DNA from: an uncultured Selenomonadaceae bacterium
GTDB taxonomy: Bacteria; Bacillota; Negativicutes; Selenomonadales; Selenomonadaceae
Assembly: GCA_902782705.1 (NCBI GenBank)
Contig: CACZOL010000050.1
Span: 1 to 17,608 of the forward strand
Direction: 5' to 3'
DNA: 17,608 bases
The notes under the pieces were generated by a model. It was not told the origin of the DNA. It saw nothing but the letters and a program-made list of their open reading frames with translations, and did no database searches. Of the stretch, positions 1-8,356 are shown piece by piece. The translations under genes and the position numbers were made by a program. Numbering within the stretch: position 1 is the stretch's first letter; every line of letters begins with the position of its first letter.

Positions 1-408
1 ACGGTGTCTGCCGTCAAGAACGACGGCGGCGGACTTCTTCATTATGCGGAGATTGAGCCGGCAGTTGATTTCCAAAGGTTGGAGGACGTGGCGGTTATCG
101 TGGCGTCCCGTGAAGCGCCGCCGGAGCCGCTGTTGCCGCCCAAACAGACGCCGGGAACGGAGACGGATCCGAAAGCGGCGGTTGCCGCTCAGGAAGAAGC
201 GGCTCGAAGAGCGGCACAGCCGCCCGCGCCGCCTGCGCCCGCAGCTCCCACGCAGGGAGGGTCGCAGCCCGTTGCACCGTCCTCACAGGGGACGACACAG
301 CCTGCGGCTGCCCCGCCGCAAACGCCTCCGACACAGACGGATGCGCCGGCAGGCGGACAGGCACGGCCATCTGCGGTTCCTGCAAACCCAGCGGGGGCGA
401 AGCGATGA
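1..408 (+). CDS. mreC: MreC C-terminal part (5' truncated by window)
   Basis: This is the 3' end of a reading frame already open at base 1. MreC is the membrane-anchored extracytoplasmic scaffold of the rod-shape elongation complex. The first ~35 residues read as the end of the MreC beta-domain; the YAEIEPAVDFQRLEDVAVI stretch is like the conserved MreC C-terminus. It is followed by a ~100-residue tail very rich in Ala, Pro, Gln and Thr, which would lie outside the cytoplasmic membrane. The identification rests on this short match and on the following mreD, which overlaps it by four bases (ATGA). The GTG at base 4 is not taken as a start, because the frame is open upstream and the protein would lack its membrane anchor. 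The low-complexity tail is longer than in textbook MreC proteins. Confidence 0.85.
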   Translation, partial: TVSAVKNDGGGLLHYAEIEPAVDFQRLEDVAVIVASREAPPEPLLPPKQTPGTETDPKAAVAAQEEAARRAAQPPAPPAPAAPTQGGSQPVAPSSQGTTQPAAAPPQTPPTQTDAPAGGQARPSAVPANPAGAKR

Positions 409-899
409 AAACAGTTGGCGCGTGGGCGCTGTATATGGTCGTGCTGTATGTGGTGCAGTCATCTTTACTGCCGCTGGCGGCATGGCATGAGATCAGCGCA
501 GACCTTCTTCTCGTCGCTGTTGTTTCCGTGTCTTTTTTTCTGGGCAGTCAGGGCGGCGTCATGTTCGGCTTCTGCGCCGGACTCTTGCAGGATCTCGCCA
601 CAGGCACTTTTTTCGGGGTCGATATTTTCAGCAAGATGCTGATCGGTTACGGATGCGGCGCTTTTTCGCGCCACGTGTTCAAAGAGCAGTATTTCCTGCC
701 CGTTTTTTCCGTGATTGTGGCAAGCGTGGCAAATTATTTCATTATTTTAATGTTCATGATTCTGATGGGCTATCGCTTCGACTGGCTGGAGCAACTTTCC
801 GGCCTTTTGATTCCCATGACGGCCTATAACGCGGTATTTGCTTTCCCCGTGCATGTTTGGACGAGGAAATTGTCCGAGCGTTTCGATGGGAAGAATTGA
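405..899 (+). CDS. mreD: Rod shape-determining protein MreD
   Basis: This small integral membrane protein (164 aa) has about five hydrophobic segments: roughly residues 5-25, 28-47, 48-66, 100-125 and 130-150. That is the usual size and topology of MreD, the membrane partner of MreC in the lateral-wall synthesis complex. The ATG overlaps the mreC stop (ATGA, 405-408) and is preceded by a G-rich ribosome site (GGGGGCGAAG), so translation is probably coupled. The motif region GFCAGLLQDLATGTFFG resembles the conserved G-x-xxGLxxD segment of MreD. mrdA follows 18 bases downstream. Sequence conservation in MreD is weak, so the call relies on topology plus position between mreC and mrdA. Confidence 0.9.
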   Translation: MKTVGAWALYMVVLYVVQSSLLPLAAWHEISADLLLVAVVSVSFFLGSQGGVMFGFCAGLLQDLATGTFFGVDIFSKMLIGYGCGAFSRHVFKEQYFLPVFSVIVASVANYFIILMFMILMGYRFDWLEQLSGLLIPMTAYNAVFAFPVHVWTRKLSERFDGKN

Positions 900-917
900 G
901 GCAGGGATTAGCGATTT

Positions 918-2747
918 ATGACGAATGAGTTTGAGACCCGTTTGAAGGTTTTGGGCGCTCTGGTTGTGTTTATCATTGTGCTCTTGGTCGCGCGGGCCGG
1001 ATATTTACAAGTATATCAAGGCGACGAGTATGTCCGCCGTGCCGACGGCAACCGGACGCGTCTCGTCCCGACGGTGGCTTCCCGTGGAACCTTTTTTGAC
1101 CGAAACGGAACGAGCATCGTTGAGAACCGTCCGAGTTTTACGGTTTCACTGTTGGAACTGACGGCGCCGATTCAGCCGGAGGTTATGACGCGGCTTTCTA
1201 AGCTTCTGAACGTACCTCGCGAAGAGATCGAGGCAAAAGTCAAGGCGCATACAGGCTATGAGCCGATTCGTATCAAGAGCGACGTTACCCCGGAAATATT
1301 GACGGTCATCGAGGAACAGAGCGATTCGTATCCCGGCGTTATTATTGAAGTGCAGGCGGTTCGGGATTATTTGTACCAGACCCAGGGCGCGCATATTCTT
1401 GGATATGTCAGCGAGATCAGCGAATCGGAGCTGGACGAGCGCAAGGAAGAAGGATACAGAACCGGCGACATCATCGGACAGTTCGGCTTGGAACGTGTTT
1501 ATGACAAAGAGCTTCGCGGAATAAACGGAGGCGAGCTGGTCGAGGTTGACGTTACGGGTAAGCCGGTGCAGCTTTTAGGGCAAAAAGATCCCGTCGCCGG
1601 ACATGATCTTTATTTGACGATTGACTGGCGGCTGCAGGCAGCGACGGAAAAGGCTGTCGACGATCAGCTTTCGCTCATTGGCGCCAAAGCCGCTGCGGCG
1701 GTGGTAATGAACCCGCAGACTGGCGAGGTGTTGGCGCTGGTCAGCCGCCCGACGTTCGATCCGAATTTCTTCGTACATGGCATCTCGGAGAAAAATTGGA
1801 AAGTCATTAACGAGAATCCGTATGATCCGCTTGGAAATAAAGCGATTACCGGCGAATATCCGCCCGGCTCGACGTTCAAAATCGTTACCGGAACGGCGGC
1901 GCTGTCGGAGGAAGTTGTGACGCCGAGCGAACAAATCCTTGATACCGGCGTTTACTGGCTTGGTGAAAAAGGAAACGCCGGCGGCGAGGTGCTCGGCTGG
2001 CTGAATTTCCACAGCGCGCTCGCTCATTCGGACAACTACTATTTTTACGAAATGGGCTATCGGCTTGGAGTCGATCGATTGGAAAGATATGCGCGAATGT
2101 TCGGGCTCGGCGAAAAGACGGGAATAAACCTTCCGTATGAAGCGGAAGGATTAGTGCCTAGTCGCGCGTATAAGGAAAAATATCTCGACGATGATTGGTA
2201 TGATTCCGAGACATTGGACGCGGCAATCGGACAAGGATTTAATCTGGTGACGCCGCTTCAGGCCGCAATGGTCATGGGCGAGATTGCTGCAAACGGCCGG
2301 CGCTTTCAGCCGTATTTAGTGCAGAAAATCGTTGACGCCAATGGCAAGACCCTTCAGGAATATAAGCCGAAGCTTCTGTCTACCCTGGACGTGCCCAGCG
2401 ATGTGATTCAACTTGTGCAGCAAGCGCTTCGGGACGTTACGAAAGAAGGAACGGCGGCCGGTGTTTTTGGCGCTGGCTTTCCGGTGGACATTGCCGGAAA
2501 GACGGGAACGGCGGAAAATACGCAGGGCGCTGATCAAGGGTGGTTCGTGGCTTACGGACCTTTCGCCAATCCGAATATCGTTGTTGCGGTTATCGTCGAG
2601 AACGGTGGCTTTGGTTCTCAATCCGCGGTGCCGATCGGAAAACGGATTCTTGAGGCCGCGTTTGGGCTGGATGGGTCAATCCCGCCTGTGAATACAAGTG
2701 CTGCCGCATCGACAGTTGCGAATCCGGACGCAAAAAAAGGAACATAA
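918..2747 (+). CDS. mrdA: Penicillin-binding protein 2 (peptidoglycan D,D-transpeptidase)
   Basis: This is a class B PBP (609 aa) that cross-links peptidoglycan on the outer face of the membrane during elongation and pairs with RodA. One N-terminal transmembrane anchor (about residues 11-30) is followed by a PBP dimerisation domain and a transpeptidase domain (about 255-580). All three active-site motifs are present: STFK at 318-321 (Ser318 the acylated nucleophile), SDN at 371-373 and KTG at 528-530. Length matches PBP2 of the elongasome, and there are no PASTA repeats, which argues against a division-type FtsI/PBP2x or a sporulation SpoVD. Lying directly after mreD is the classic context. 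The ribosome site (AGGCAGGGA) is rather far from the ATG. Confidence 0.95.
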   Translation: MTNEFETRLKVLGALVVFIIVLLVARAGYLQVYQGDEYVRRADGNRTRLVPTVASRGTFFDRNGTSIVENRPSFTVSLLELTAPIQPEVMTRLSKLLNVPREEIEAKVKAHTGYEPIRIKSDVTPEILTVIEEQSDSYPGVIIEVQAVRDYLYQTQGAHILGYVSEISESELDERKEEGYRTGDIIGQFGLERVYDKELRGINGGELVEVDVTGKPVQLLGQKDPVAGHDLYLTIDWRLQAATEKAVDDQLSLIGAKAAAAVVMNPQTGEVLALVSRPTFDPNFFVHGISEKNWKVINENPYDPLGNKAITGEYPPGSTFKIVTGTAALSEEVVTPSEQILDTGVYWLGEKGNAGGEVLGWLNFHSALAHSDNYYFYEMGYRLGVDRLERYARMFGLGEKTGINLPYEAEGLVPSRAYKEKYLDDDWYDSETLDAAIGQGFNLVTPLQAAMVMGEIAANGRRFQPYLVQKIVDANGKTLQEYKPKLLSTLDVPSDVIQLVQQALRDVTKEGTAAGVFGAGFPVDIAGKTGTAENTQGADQGWFVAYGPFANPNIVVAVIVENGGFGSQSAVPIGKRILEAAFGLDGSIPPVNTSAAASTVANPDAKKGT

Positions 2748-2768
2748 AAATCTTGCAGGATTTTTTTT
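2746..2768 (+). terminator. Weak A/T-rich hairpin with T run after mrdA
   Basis: A perfect 7-bp stem (AAAAATC / GATTTTT) with a 6-base loop runs straight into eight Ts. The stem has only one G-C pair, so it would be a weak or attenuating terminator rather than a full stop. It overlaps the mrdA stop codon. Confidence 0.35.
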
Positions 2769-2783
2769 GCGGAGGTCGAAATA

Positions 2784-2789
2784 TATAAT
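2784..2789 (+). promoter_or_regulatory. Possible -10 element ahead of minC
   Basis: A perfect TATAAT lies 42 bases upstream of the minC ATG, just after the weak hairpin that follows mrdA. No convincing -35 box is found 16-18 bases upstream; the region there is a T run. It may provide extra transcription of minCDE independent of mreCD-mrdA. Confidence 0.3.
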
Positions 2790-2830
2790 TTAATCGGTTT
2801 TTGTGCCTTAGTGGGCGAAGCGGGGGAGCC

Positions 2831-3529
2831 ATGAGTGGAGAAATCGTAAAATTAAAAGGAAGTCGGGTCGGCCTACAGCTTGTATTCAAGCCGGGCGTCG
2901 ATTTTGAAGAAATACGTGACGATATTCAGCGTAAACTGGAGGAAGGGTCACGTTTTTTCCGGCGGGGAACGGTCATACAGATTGCGCCGGGGATTCTTTC
3001 CGAAGAAAACGAGGGCATTTTGCGGAAACTCTTCCATCAGCACGGCGTTTTGTTCCGCGTGGAGGAGCCTATGGAAGCGCCTCTGCCGCAGCCCAAGGAG
3101 ACGCCGAAAAAAGGAGCGCCTCCGCCTCCGGAGGAAAAAGAAGAAAAGCCTGCGGAAGTTCCGAAAGCGGTTCCCGTAGCGGAAGAGCCGCAAATGCTCG
3201 TCATCAACCGTACAGTACGAGGCGGGCAGGAAATTAAGACGCAGGGTTCTGTTATGATTTGCGGTAACGTAAATCCGGGCGCGCAAATTATTGCGGGCGG
3301 CAGTATTGACGTTCGAGGGACTTGCAAAGGTATGGTGCATGCGGGCGCGTACGGAGACATTACTGCGGTCGTGGTCGCGGATCGGTTGATGCCGACACAG
3401 ATTCGGATTGCGGATAGAATCGCGCAATCGCCGGAAAAAATGGAAAAGCCGACGGTCGCGGAGCGGGCGTCCATCAAAGACGGAAAAATTGTGATTGAAC
3501 CGATAGAAAGGCAGGAAATCAGAGCATGA
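2831..3529 (+). CDS. minC: Septum site-determining protein MinC
   Basis: MinC inhibits FtsZ polymerisation away from mid-cell and is recruited to the membrane by MinD. The 232-aa product has an N-terminal alpha/beta domain (about 1-78), a Pro/Glu/Lys-rich linker (about 79-120) and a C-terminal beta-helix domain (about 121-232). The beta-helix carries the MinD-binding RTVRGGQEI region at 127-135 (R-S-G-Q type motif) and the repeated GSVMICGNVNPGAQI pattern. ATG 2831 is chosen because it follows a GGGGGAG stretch and gives a normal MinC N-terminus. An upstream in-frame TTG at 2801 would add ten atypical residues. The stop overlaps the minD start (ATGA). The charged proline-rich linker is longer than in Escherichia coli MinC. 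Confidence 0.93.
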   Translation: MSGEIVKLKGSRVGLQLVFKPGVDFEEIRDDIQRKLEEGSRFFRRGTVIQIAPGILSEENEGILRKLFHQHGVLFRVEEPMEAPLPQPKETPKKGAPPPPEEKEEKPAEVPKAVPVAEEPQMLVINRTVRGGQEIKTQGSVMICGNVNPGAQIIAGGSIDVRGTCKGMVHAGAYGDITAVVVADRLMPTQIRIADRIAQSPEKMEKPTVAERASIKDGKIVIEPIERQEIRA

Positions 3530-4311
3530 GCGAAGTTATTGTTATCACATCAGGCAAGGGAGGCGTCGGAAAGACGACGACCACGGCAAATTTAGGTGTG
3601 GGCCTTGCTATCAGAGGGAAAAAGGTCGTGTTGATCGACACGGATACCGGACTTCGGAATCTTGACCTTTTACTGGGATTGGAGCGGCGCATCGTCTACA
3701 CTTTGGTCGATGTGGTCCAGAAACGCGTAAACTATGGGCAGGCTCTTGTCCGTCATAAGAAGTACACAAATCTGTTCTTGCTGCCGACTTCGCAGGTCGC
3801 CGATAAGACGGCCATCGAGCCGGCGCAGATGCTTGAGCTTGTGGAGGCTATGAAGAGCGAGTTCGATTATATCCTGATTGATTGTCCGGCAGGTATTGAG
3901 CAGGGCTATGAAACGGCTGTCATCGGCGCGGACTGGGCAATCGTCGTTACGATGCCGGAGATTTCCGCCGTGCGCGACGCGGACAAGATTATTGGCAGGC
4001 TGCAGGCGTCCAACAAGAAGATCAAGCTGGTCGTGAATCGTATTCGGCCGCAGATGGTCAAAGACGGCACGATGCTTGATATGACATCCATCGATGATAT
4101 CCTTTCCGTGGAATGTATTGGTCAGGTGCCGGATGACGAGAAAGTCGTGGATTCCGCAAACCGTGGCGTTCCTGTCGTTGAGTGGAAAGATTCCGCGGCG
4201 GGCGATGCCTATCGTGACATTGTTGGGCGCGTGTGCGGGGAAGAGATTCCGTTCAAGCCTTTTGAGACGGAAGGTTTCTGGACGCGGCTGAAGCATGTGT
4301 TTGGGCGTTGA
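3526..4311 (+). CDS. minD: Septum site-determining ATPase MinD
   Basis: MinD is a P-loop ATPase of the ParA/MinD family. It dimerises on the membrane when bound to ATP, activates MinC and is released by MinE. The 261-aa protein begins with the deviant Walker A motif GKGGVGKTT (residues 10-18, signature Lys11 and phosphate-binding Lys16). It has the family DTDTGLRNLDLLLGLE segment (switch I region), the IDCPAGIE Walker B/switch II segment, and a C-terminal amphipathic helix (FWTRLKHVFGR, 251-261) that inserts into the membrane. Length is typical. It overlaps minC by four bases and is followed by minE nine bases later, a standard minCDE operon. Confidence 0.97.
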   Translation: MSEVIVITSGKGGVGKTTTTANLGVGLAIRGKKVVLIDTDTGLRNLDLLLGLERRIVYTLVDVVQKRVNYGQALVRHKKYTNLFLLPTSQVADKTAIEPAQMLELVEAMKSEFDYILIDCPAGIEQGYETAVIGADWAIVVTMPEISAVRDADKIIGRLQASNKKIKLVVNRIRPQMVKDGTMLDMTSIDDILSVECIGQVPDDEKVVDSANRGVPVVEWKDSAAGDAYRDIVGRVCGEEIPFKPFETEGFWTRLKHVFGR

Positions 4312-4320
4312 GGAGGGAAG

Positions 4321-4602
4321 ATGATGTTGAATTCCCTGTTGAAATTGTTCGGCGGAAAATCTGAAAGCTCTTCCGAGCAGGCGCACAAGCGCTTGAAATT
4401 CGTATTGATTCATGATCGGGCGAACGTATCTCCGGAGATCATGGAGCATATCAAGAACGATATTATCCAGGTTATTTCCCATTATATGGAGATCGATCAA
4501 AAGGCGATGGAGATTTCGCTGGAAAATGATCAGGATTCCGTCGCGTTGGTTGCGAATATTCCTGTGAACCGTATGCGTCCCGTTTCAGGACGCAAGCGCT
4601 AG
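4321..4602 (+). CDS. minE: Cell division topological specificity factor MinE
   Basis: MinE stimulates the MinD ATPase and creates the oscillation or gradient that restricts MinC/MinD to the poles. The 93-aa length is typical. Residues ~3-12 form the N-terminal amphipathic membrane-targeting helix (LNSLLKLFGG). HKRLKFVLIHDRANVSPEIM is the conserved anti-MinCD contact region, and the C-terminal half contains the topological specificity domain. Two consecutive ATG codons (4321 and 4324) follow the ribosome site AGGAGGG (4311-4317); the second has the better spacing, so the true product may be 92 aa. A strong terminator follows, ending the mre-min transcription unit. Confidence 0.95.
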   Translation: MMLNSLLKLFGGKSESSSEQAHKRLKFVLIHDRANVSPEIMEHIKNDIIQVISHYMEIDQKAMEISLENDQDSVALVANIPVNRMRPVSGRKR

Positions 4603-4610
4603 AAAACAAG

Positions 4611-4640
4611 ATGCCGGCGCGGTCTGCGTCGGCGTTTTTT
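4611..4640 (+). terminator. Strong rho-independent terminator after minE
   Basis: An 8-bp GC-rich stem (GCCGGCGC 4613-4620 with GCGTCGGC 4626-4633, one G-T wobble) and a 5-base loop (GGTCT) are followed by G and six Ts. It starts nine bases after the minE stop codon, so it ends the mreC-minE unit and implies separate transcription, or readthrough, for rodA. Confidence 0.9.
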
Positions 4641-4662
4641 GGCTTTATTGGAGGATGGGTTC

Positions 4663-5766
4663 ATGAACAAGCGATGGCTTAGGCGCTTGGATTTTACGCT
4701 GATTTTTGCGGCGGTGACAATCATTCTGACGAGCCTTGTCGTCATTGGCAGTGCGACGCATATCAATGCGTCCTCGGTGGGGAAGTTTGGCTTTGTGCAG
4801 CGGCAGGGCTTGTTTGCGTTATTAAATATTGCGCTTGCCGTCTTTTTGATGAACTTTGACTATAAGATGCTGCAACGATATGGCATGAAGCTCTATTGGA
4901 TTAATCTTGTGCTGCTGCTCGCGGTTATGCTGTTCGGGCACAGTGCGCTCGGTGCGCAGCGATGGATTCAGTTAGGGCCTATAACAATCCAGCCGTCGGA
5001 GTTTTCCAAGATTATCATGATTGTGTCGTTGGCGGCGCTCTTGGAAGATAAGGTTGGCAAACTCAATACGTTTCAGGATTTGGTGCCGATTGCGCTTTTT
5101 GTTGCCGTGCCGTTCCTTCTCGTCTTGAAGCAGCCGGACTTAGGAACGTCGCTGGTCTTTATCGCTATTTTTCTCGGTATGGTTTTTGCCGCGGGCGTCA
5201 GTTTGAGATTATTGGGCTTATTATTTGGCGCGGGGTTGCTTGCAAGTCCGATATTATGGCATTTTTTGAAAGACTATCAGAAAATGCGCATTCTCGTATT
5301 CCTTGACCCGAATGTCGATCCGCTCGGCTCCGGCTATCATATCATTCAGTCCGAGATTGCCATCGGTTCGGGTCAGCTTTTTGGAAAAGGGCTTTTTGAA
5401 GGAACGCAGAGTCAACTCGATTTTCTGCCGGAGAATCACACCGACTTTATTTTTGCCGTCGTCGGCGAGGAACTCGGGTTCATAGGCGCGGCGTTCCTTT
5501 TGCTTATGTATTTGGTGCTTTTGTGGCGTGGCATACGGATTGCGCAGGAGGCAAGCGATACCTTCGGGATGCTTTTGGCAGTGGGTATTACCTCGATGCT
5601 GGCATTCCACGTACTTGTCAATATCGGCATGACCATGGGTATTATGCCGGTAACGGGTATTCCGCTGCCGCTGATGAGTTACGGCGTCAGCGCGCTTTCG
5701 ACAAATATCATGGCGATTGCTTTGCTATTGAATATTTACATGAAAAAACAAAGATTGATCTTTTGA
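4663..5766 (+). CDS. rodA: SEDS peptidoglycan glycosyltransferase RodA
   Basis: RodA polymerises lipid II into glycan strands in the elongation complex with PBP2. The 367-aa, highly hydrophobic protein has about ten membrane segments. It shows the SEDS signatures: WIQLGP and QPSEFSK (101-116, including the conserved Lys116), KQPDLGTS (156-163), the extracellular-loop motif PENHTDFIF with Asp261 (probably equivalent to the essential Asp of characterised RodA proteins), and the C-terminal GIPLPLMSYG (332-341). ATG 4663 is preceded by a clear GGAGGATG ribosome site. An in-frame TTG at 4639 lies in the terminator T run and is rejected. RodA rather than FtsW is supported by the adjacent mrdA/mre genes. 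It is the first gene after the minE terminator and heads the rodA-rng unit. Confidence 0.95.
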   Translation: MNKRWLRRLDFTLIFAAVTIILTSLVVIGSATHINASSVGKFGFVQRQGLFALLNIALAVFLMNFDYKMLQRYGMKLYWINLVLLLAVMLFGHSALGAQRWIQLGPITIQPSEFSKIIMIVSLAALLEDKVGKLNTFQDLVPIALFVAVPFLLVLKQPDLGTSLVFIAIFLGMVFAAGVSLRLLGLLFGAGLLASPILWHFLKDYQKMRILVFLDPNVDPLGSGYHIIQSEIAIGSGQLFGKGLFEGTQSQLDFLPENHTDFIFAVVGEELGFIGAAFLLLMYLVLLWRGIRIAQEASDTFGMLLAVGITSMLAFHVLVNIGMTMGIMPVTGIPLPLMSYGVSALSTNIMAIALLLNIYMKKQRLIF

Positions 5767-5784
5767 TTTAAAGGGATGAAAATT

Positions 5785-7644
5785 ATGGTATCATTGACGC
5801 CGGATCTCTTGCAGGCAGTGATGAAACCGGCAAGATATACGGGCCATGAGTGGAATTGCAGCGTAAAGCGGCATGAGGACGTCGCTTGTACGTTTGCGCT
5901 GTCCATGCCGGACGTTTACGAGGTCGGCATGTCGAATCTTGGTCTGAAGATTTTATACGAAGTTTTGAACCGCAGGCAGGATACGTCGGCGGAGCGCGTC
6001 TATGCGCCGTGGATTGATATGGAAGAAGAAATGCGGCGGCGTGGTCTGCCGCTTTTTTCGCTGGAGACAAGGACACCAGTCCGGGATTTTGATTTTCTCG
6101 GTTTTTCGCTTCAGTATGAAATGATATACACGAATGTACTCAATATGCTCGACCTTGCGGGAATCCCCGTTTGGGCGGAAGAGCGCGGCGAGGACTTTCC
6201 GTTTGTCGTTGGCGGCGGTCCTTGCGTATATAATGTGGAGCCGGTTGCCGACTTTTTTGACTTATTCGTAATCGGCGAGGGTGAGGCTGTTCTTGGAGAA
6301 CTCGTTTCGCTGTTCATTGCGTGGAAGCATGAGGGAAAGCCGGACGGACGCAATGGATTTTTGCGCCGTGCGGCGGGAATCTCAGGCATTTATGTTCCGT
6401 CACTCTATGTACCGCGCTATGATGAAAACGGCGATTTTTGCGGAATGGAACGACTGGATGAGACGGCGCCTTCCGTGGTTTACAAGCGCGTCGTGAAGGA
6501 TATGGATGCGGCGGAGACGATGGAAAAACCTATCGTGCCGTATATCGGAATAGTCCACGATCGCGTCATGCTGGAATTATTTCGCGGCTGTTCGCGCGGC
6601 TGCCGTTTTTGTCAGGCTGGGATGGCTTACCGGCCCGTTCGGGAACGGAGTCGGGAAAAGCTGCGCGCGTTGGCGCGGAAAATGGTCGACGCTACCGGTT
6701 ACGACGAAATGTCGCTGACGTCTTTGAGTTCGGCGGATTATTCATGTCTCGATGGCTTGGTAGACGGGCTGATGGAAGATTTTGCAAGGGAAAAGGTCAG
6801 CTTTTCGCTGCCGTCGCTTCGGATTGACAGTTTTTCCATCGGGCTGGCTGACCGGATGCAGCAAGTACGGAAAAGCGGTCTGACTTTTGCACCGGAAGCA
6901 GGAACGCAACGAATGCGCGACGTTATCAATAAAGGTGTTACGGAAGAGAATTTGTTGGACGCGGTTTCGGCGGCGTTCCGCAAAGGATGGAAAGCCGTGA
7001 AGCTCTATTTTATGCTTGGGCTTCCTACGGAAACGGACGAGGATGTCATCGGTATCGCAAAATTGGCGAAAGAGGTCGTCGATTGCTATCAGCGTGTTAC
7101 GGGAAAACGCGGCGCAAAAGTCACGATCAGCGTTTCCTGTTTTGTGCCGAAAGCCTTTACGCCATTCCAGTGGGAAGCACAGGATTCGCTTGCGGAATTT
7201 GAGCGCAAGCAGCACCTTTTGAAAGCGCATATCCATGATCGGGCGATACAATTCAATTACCATGACGCGCGTGTCAGCCGGCTCGAGGGCGTGCTCGCGC
7301 GCGGCGACCGTCGCCTTTCGCGTGTGATTCATGAGGCGTGGCGGCGTGGCGCGCGGTTCGACGGTTGGACCGATCAATTTCATGAGGCTTATTGGCTGGA
7401 CGCGTTCGCAGCCCTCGGTGTTGATGCGGATTATTACAACGGAAGAAAGCGCGCACAGGATGAACCTTTTCCGTGGGAACACACATCGCCCGGCGTTGCC
7501 CGCGCGTTCTTGTGGACGGAGCGGGAGCATGGAATGCGGGGCGAGCTGACACCGGATTGCCGTCGGGGACATTGTACGGGTTGTTCCGTTTGCCCGACGC
7601 TTGACGTCAGCGTCGTCGACGGGGGGCAAAATCATGAACGGTGA
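5785..7644 (+). CDS. B12-binding-type radical SAM protein (TIGR03960-like)
   Basis: This 619-aa protein combines an N-terminal B12-binding-like Rossmann region (about residues 30-190, with PDVYEVGMSNLG and FPFVVGGGPC) and a radical SAM core. The 4Fe-4S motif is CSRGCRFC (Cys269, Cys273, Cys276). A second cysteine group near the C-terminus (HCTGCSVCP, Cys597, 600, 603) may bind metal. I do not see a DxHxxG cobalamin motif, so B12 binding is uncertain. The family is widespread in Firmicutes next to the DUF2344 protein and rng; its reaction is unknown to me, though an RNA-related role is often suspected from the neighbourhood. ATG 5785 is chosen over ATG 5776 because AAAGGG directly abuts 5776 but is well spaced from 5785. 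It overlaps the next gene by 11 bases. Confidence 0.85.
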   Translation: MVSLTPDLLQAVMKPARYTGHEWNCSVKRHEDVACTFALSMPDVYEVGMSNLGLKILYEVLNRRQDTSAERVYAPWIDMEEEMRRRGLPLFSLETRTPVRDFDFLGFSLQYEMIYTNVLNMLDLAGIPVWAEERGEDFPFVVGGGPCVYNVEPVADFFDLFVIGEGEAVLGELVSLFIAWKHEGKPDGRNGFLRRAAGISGIYVPSLYVPRYDENGDFCGMERLDETAPSVVYKRVVKDMDAAETMEKPIVPYIGIVHDRVMLELFRGCSRGCRFCQAGMAYRPVRERSREKLRALARKMVDATGYDEMSLTSLSSADYSCLDGLVDGLMEDFAREKVSFSLPSLRIDSFSIGLADRMQQVRKSGLTFAPEAGTQRMRDVINKGVTEENLLDAVSAAFRKGWKAVKLYFMLGLPTETDEDVIGIAKLAKEVVDCYQRVTGKRGAKVTISVSCFVPKAFTPFQWEAQDSLAEFERKQHLLKAHIHDRAIQFNYHDARVSRLEGVLARGDRRLSRVIHEAWRRGARFDGWTDQFHEAYWLDAFAALGVDADYYNGRKRAQDEPFPWEHTSPGVARAFLWTEREHGMRGELTPDCRRGHCTGCSVCPTLDVSVVDGGQNHER

Positions 7645-8356
7645 AATGACGAAAAGCGCCGTGCGATATTGTCGTGCGCGCATAACGAAGGACGAACCAC
7701 TTCGCTATATCTCGCATCTTGATTATGCTTCGCTGATGCAGCGGGCAATTTGTCGTGCGAAGCTGCCTGCTGCGTATTCGGAAGGGTTCAATCCGCACAT
7801 GAAGCTCAACTTTGCGTCGGCGCTTTCCGTCGGCGTGACCAGCGAAGCGGAATATATGGAACTTGAAATCGTCGGAAATATTTCGGCGAGTGAGATTGAG
7901 GACCGGCTTCGAGGCTCGCTTCCGAGCGGCGTTCGTTTGCTCGGGATCCAGCTTCTGGATGTGAAGCCGAAAGCCTTGATGTCATTGACGGACGAAGCGG
8001 AATACGAGATAGAAGTGCCGTTGTGCGGAAGCATGCCTGAGGCAGTGGCGGCGTTGGACGCGTTCAATGCGGCGAAGGAATGTCTGTACATCAGGAAAAC
8101 TCCGAAAAAAACGCGAGAAATTGAAGTGAAGCAGTATATTCTCGGCGATATTCGGGCAAAAGAGATACGGACGGACACGTTGCAGCTTGCAATGGCGATT
8201 CGCGTTACGCCGGGTGGAAGCGTAAAGCCGCAGGAAGTTCTTGCGTTGCTCGCTGAGCGTTTTTCCATGCCAGTGCGCGCGAAGGAAGCCTTGATCCATC
8301 GTTGCGCGTTGCTCAGCGGGGGGAAGCCTCTTTTGCTGAAAGAGGTGCGGCCTTGA
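7634..8356 (+). CDS. Radical SAM-associated DUF2344 protein (TIGR03936-like)
   Basis: This 240-aa soluble protein is of the family that habitually follows, or is fused to, the preceding radical SAM protein. Recognisable features are an N-terminal LRYISHLDYASLMQRAICRA segment and the SEGFNPHMKLNFASALSVG motif, both strongly conserved in the family. The biochemical role is unknown; in fused homologues it forms the C-terminal part of the radical SAM polypeptide, so it is probably a subunit or substrate-binding partner. ATG 7634 follows GGGGGG (7621-7626) and overlaps the upstream gene by 11 bases. ATG 7646 is an alternative start. Its stop overlaps the TTG start of rng (TTGA), so all three genes are probably translationally coupled. 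Confidence 0.85.
   Translation: MNGEMTKSAVRYCRARITKDEPLRYISHLDYASLMQRAICRAKLPAAYSEGFNPHMKLNFASALSVGVTSEAEYMELEIVGNISASEIEDRLRGSLPSGVRLLGIQLLDVKPKALMSLTDEAEYEIEVPLCGSMPEAVAALDAFNAAKECLYIRKTPKKTREIEVKQYILGDIRAKEIRTDTLQLAMAIRVTPGGSVKPQEVLALLAERFSMPVRAKEALIHRCALLSGGKPLLLKEVRP

Noticed and set aside
44..490. Arg-rich open frame overlapping mreC
   Set aside because: It is the +1 shadow of the Ala/Pro-rich MreC tail; the composition (mostly Arg, Leu, Pro) is a frame artefact.
3670..4500. 276-codon open frame on the minus strand
   Set aside because: It is antisense to minD and minE, whose motifs are unambiguous; the antisense translation shows no recognisable fold.
6742..7683. 313-codon open frame on the minus strand
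   Set aside because: It is antisense to the radical SAM gene, with Arg-rich low-complexity translation and no ribosome site considered credible.
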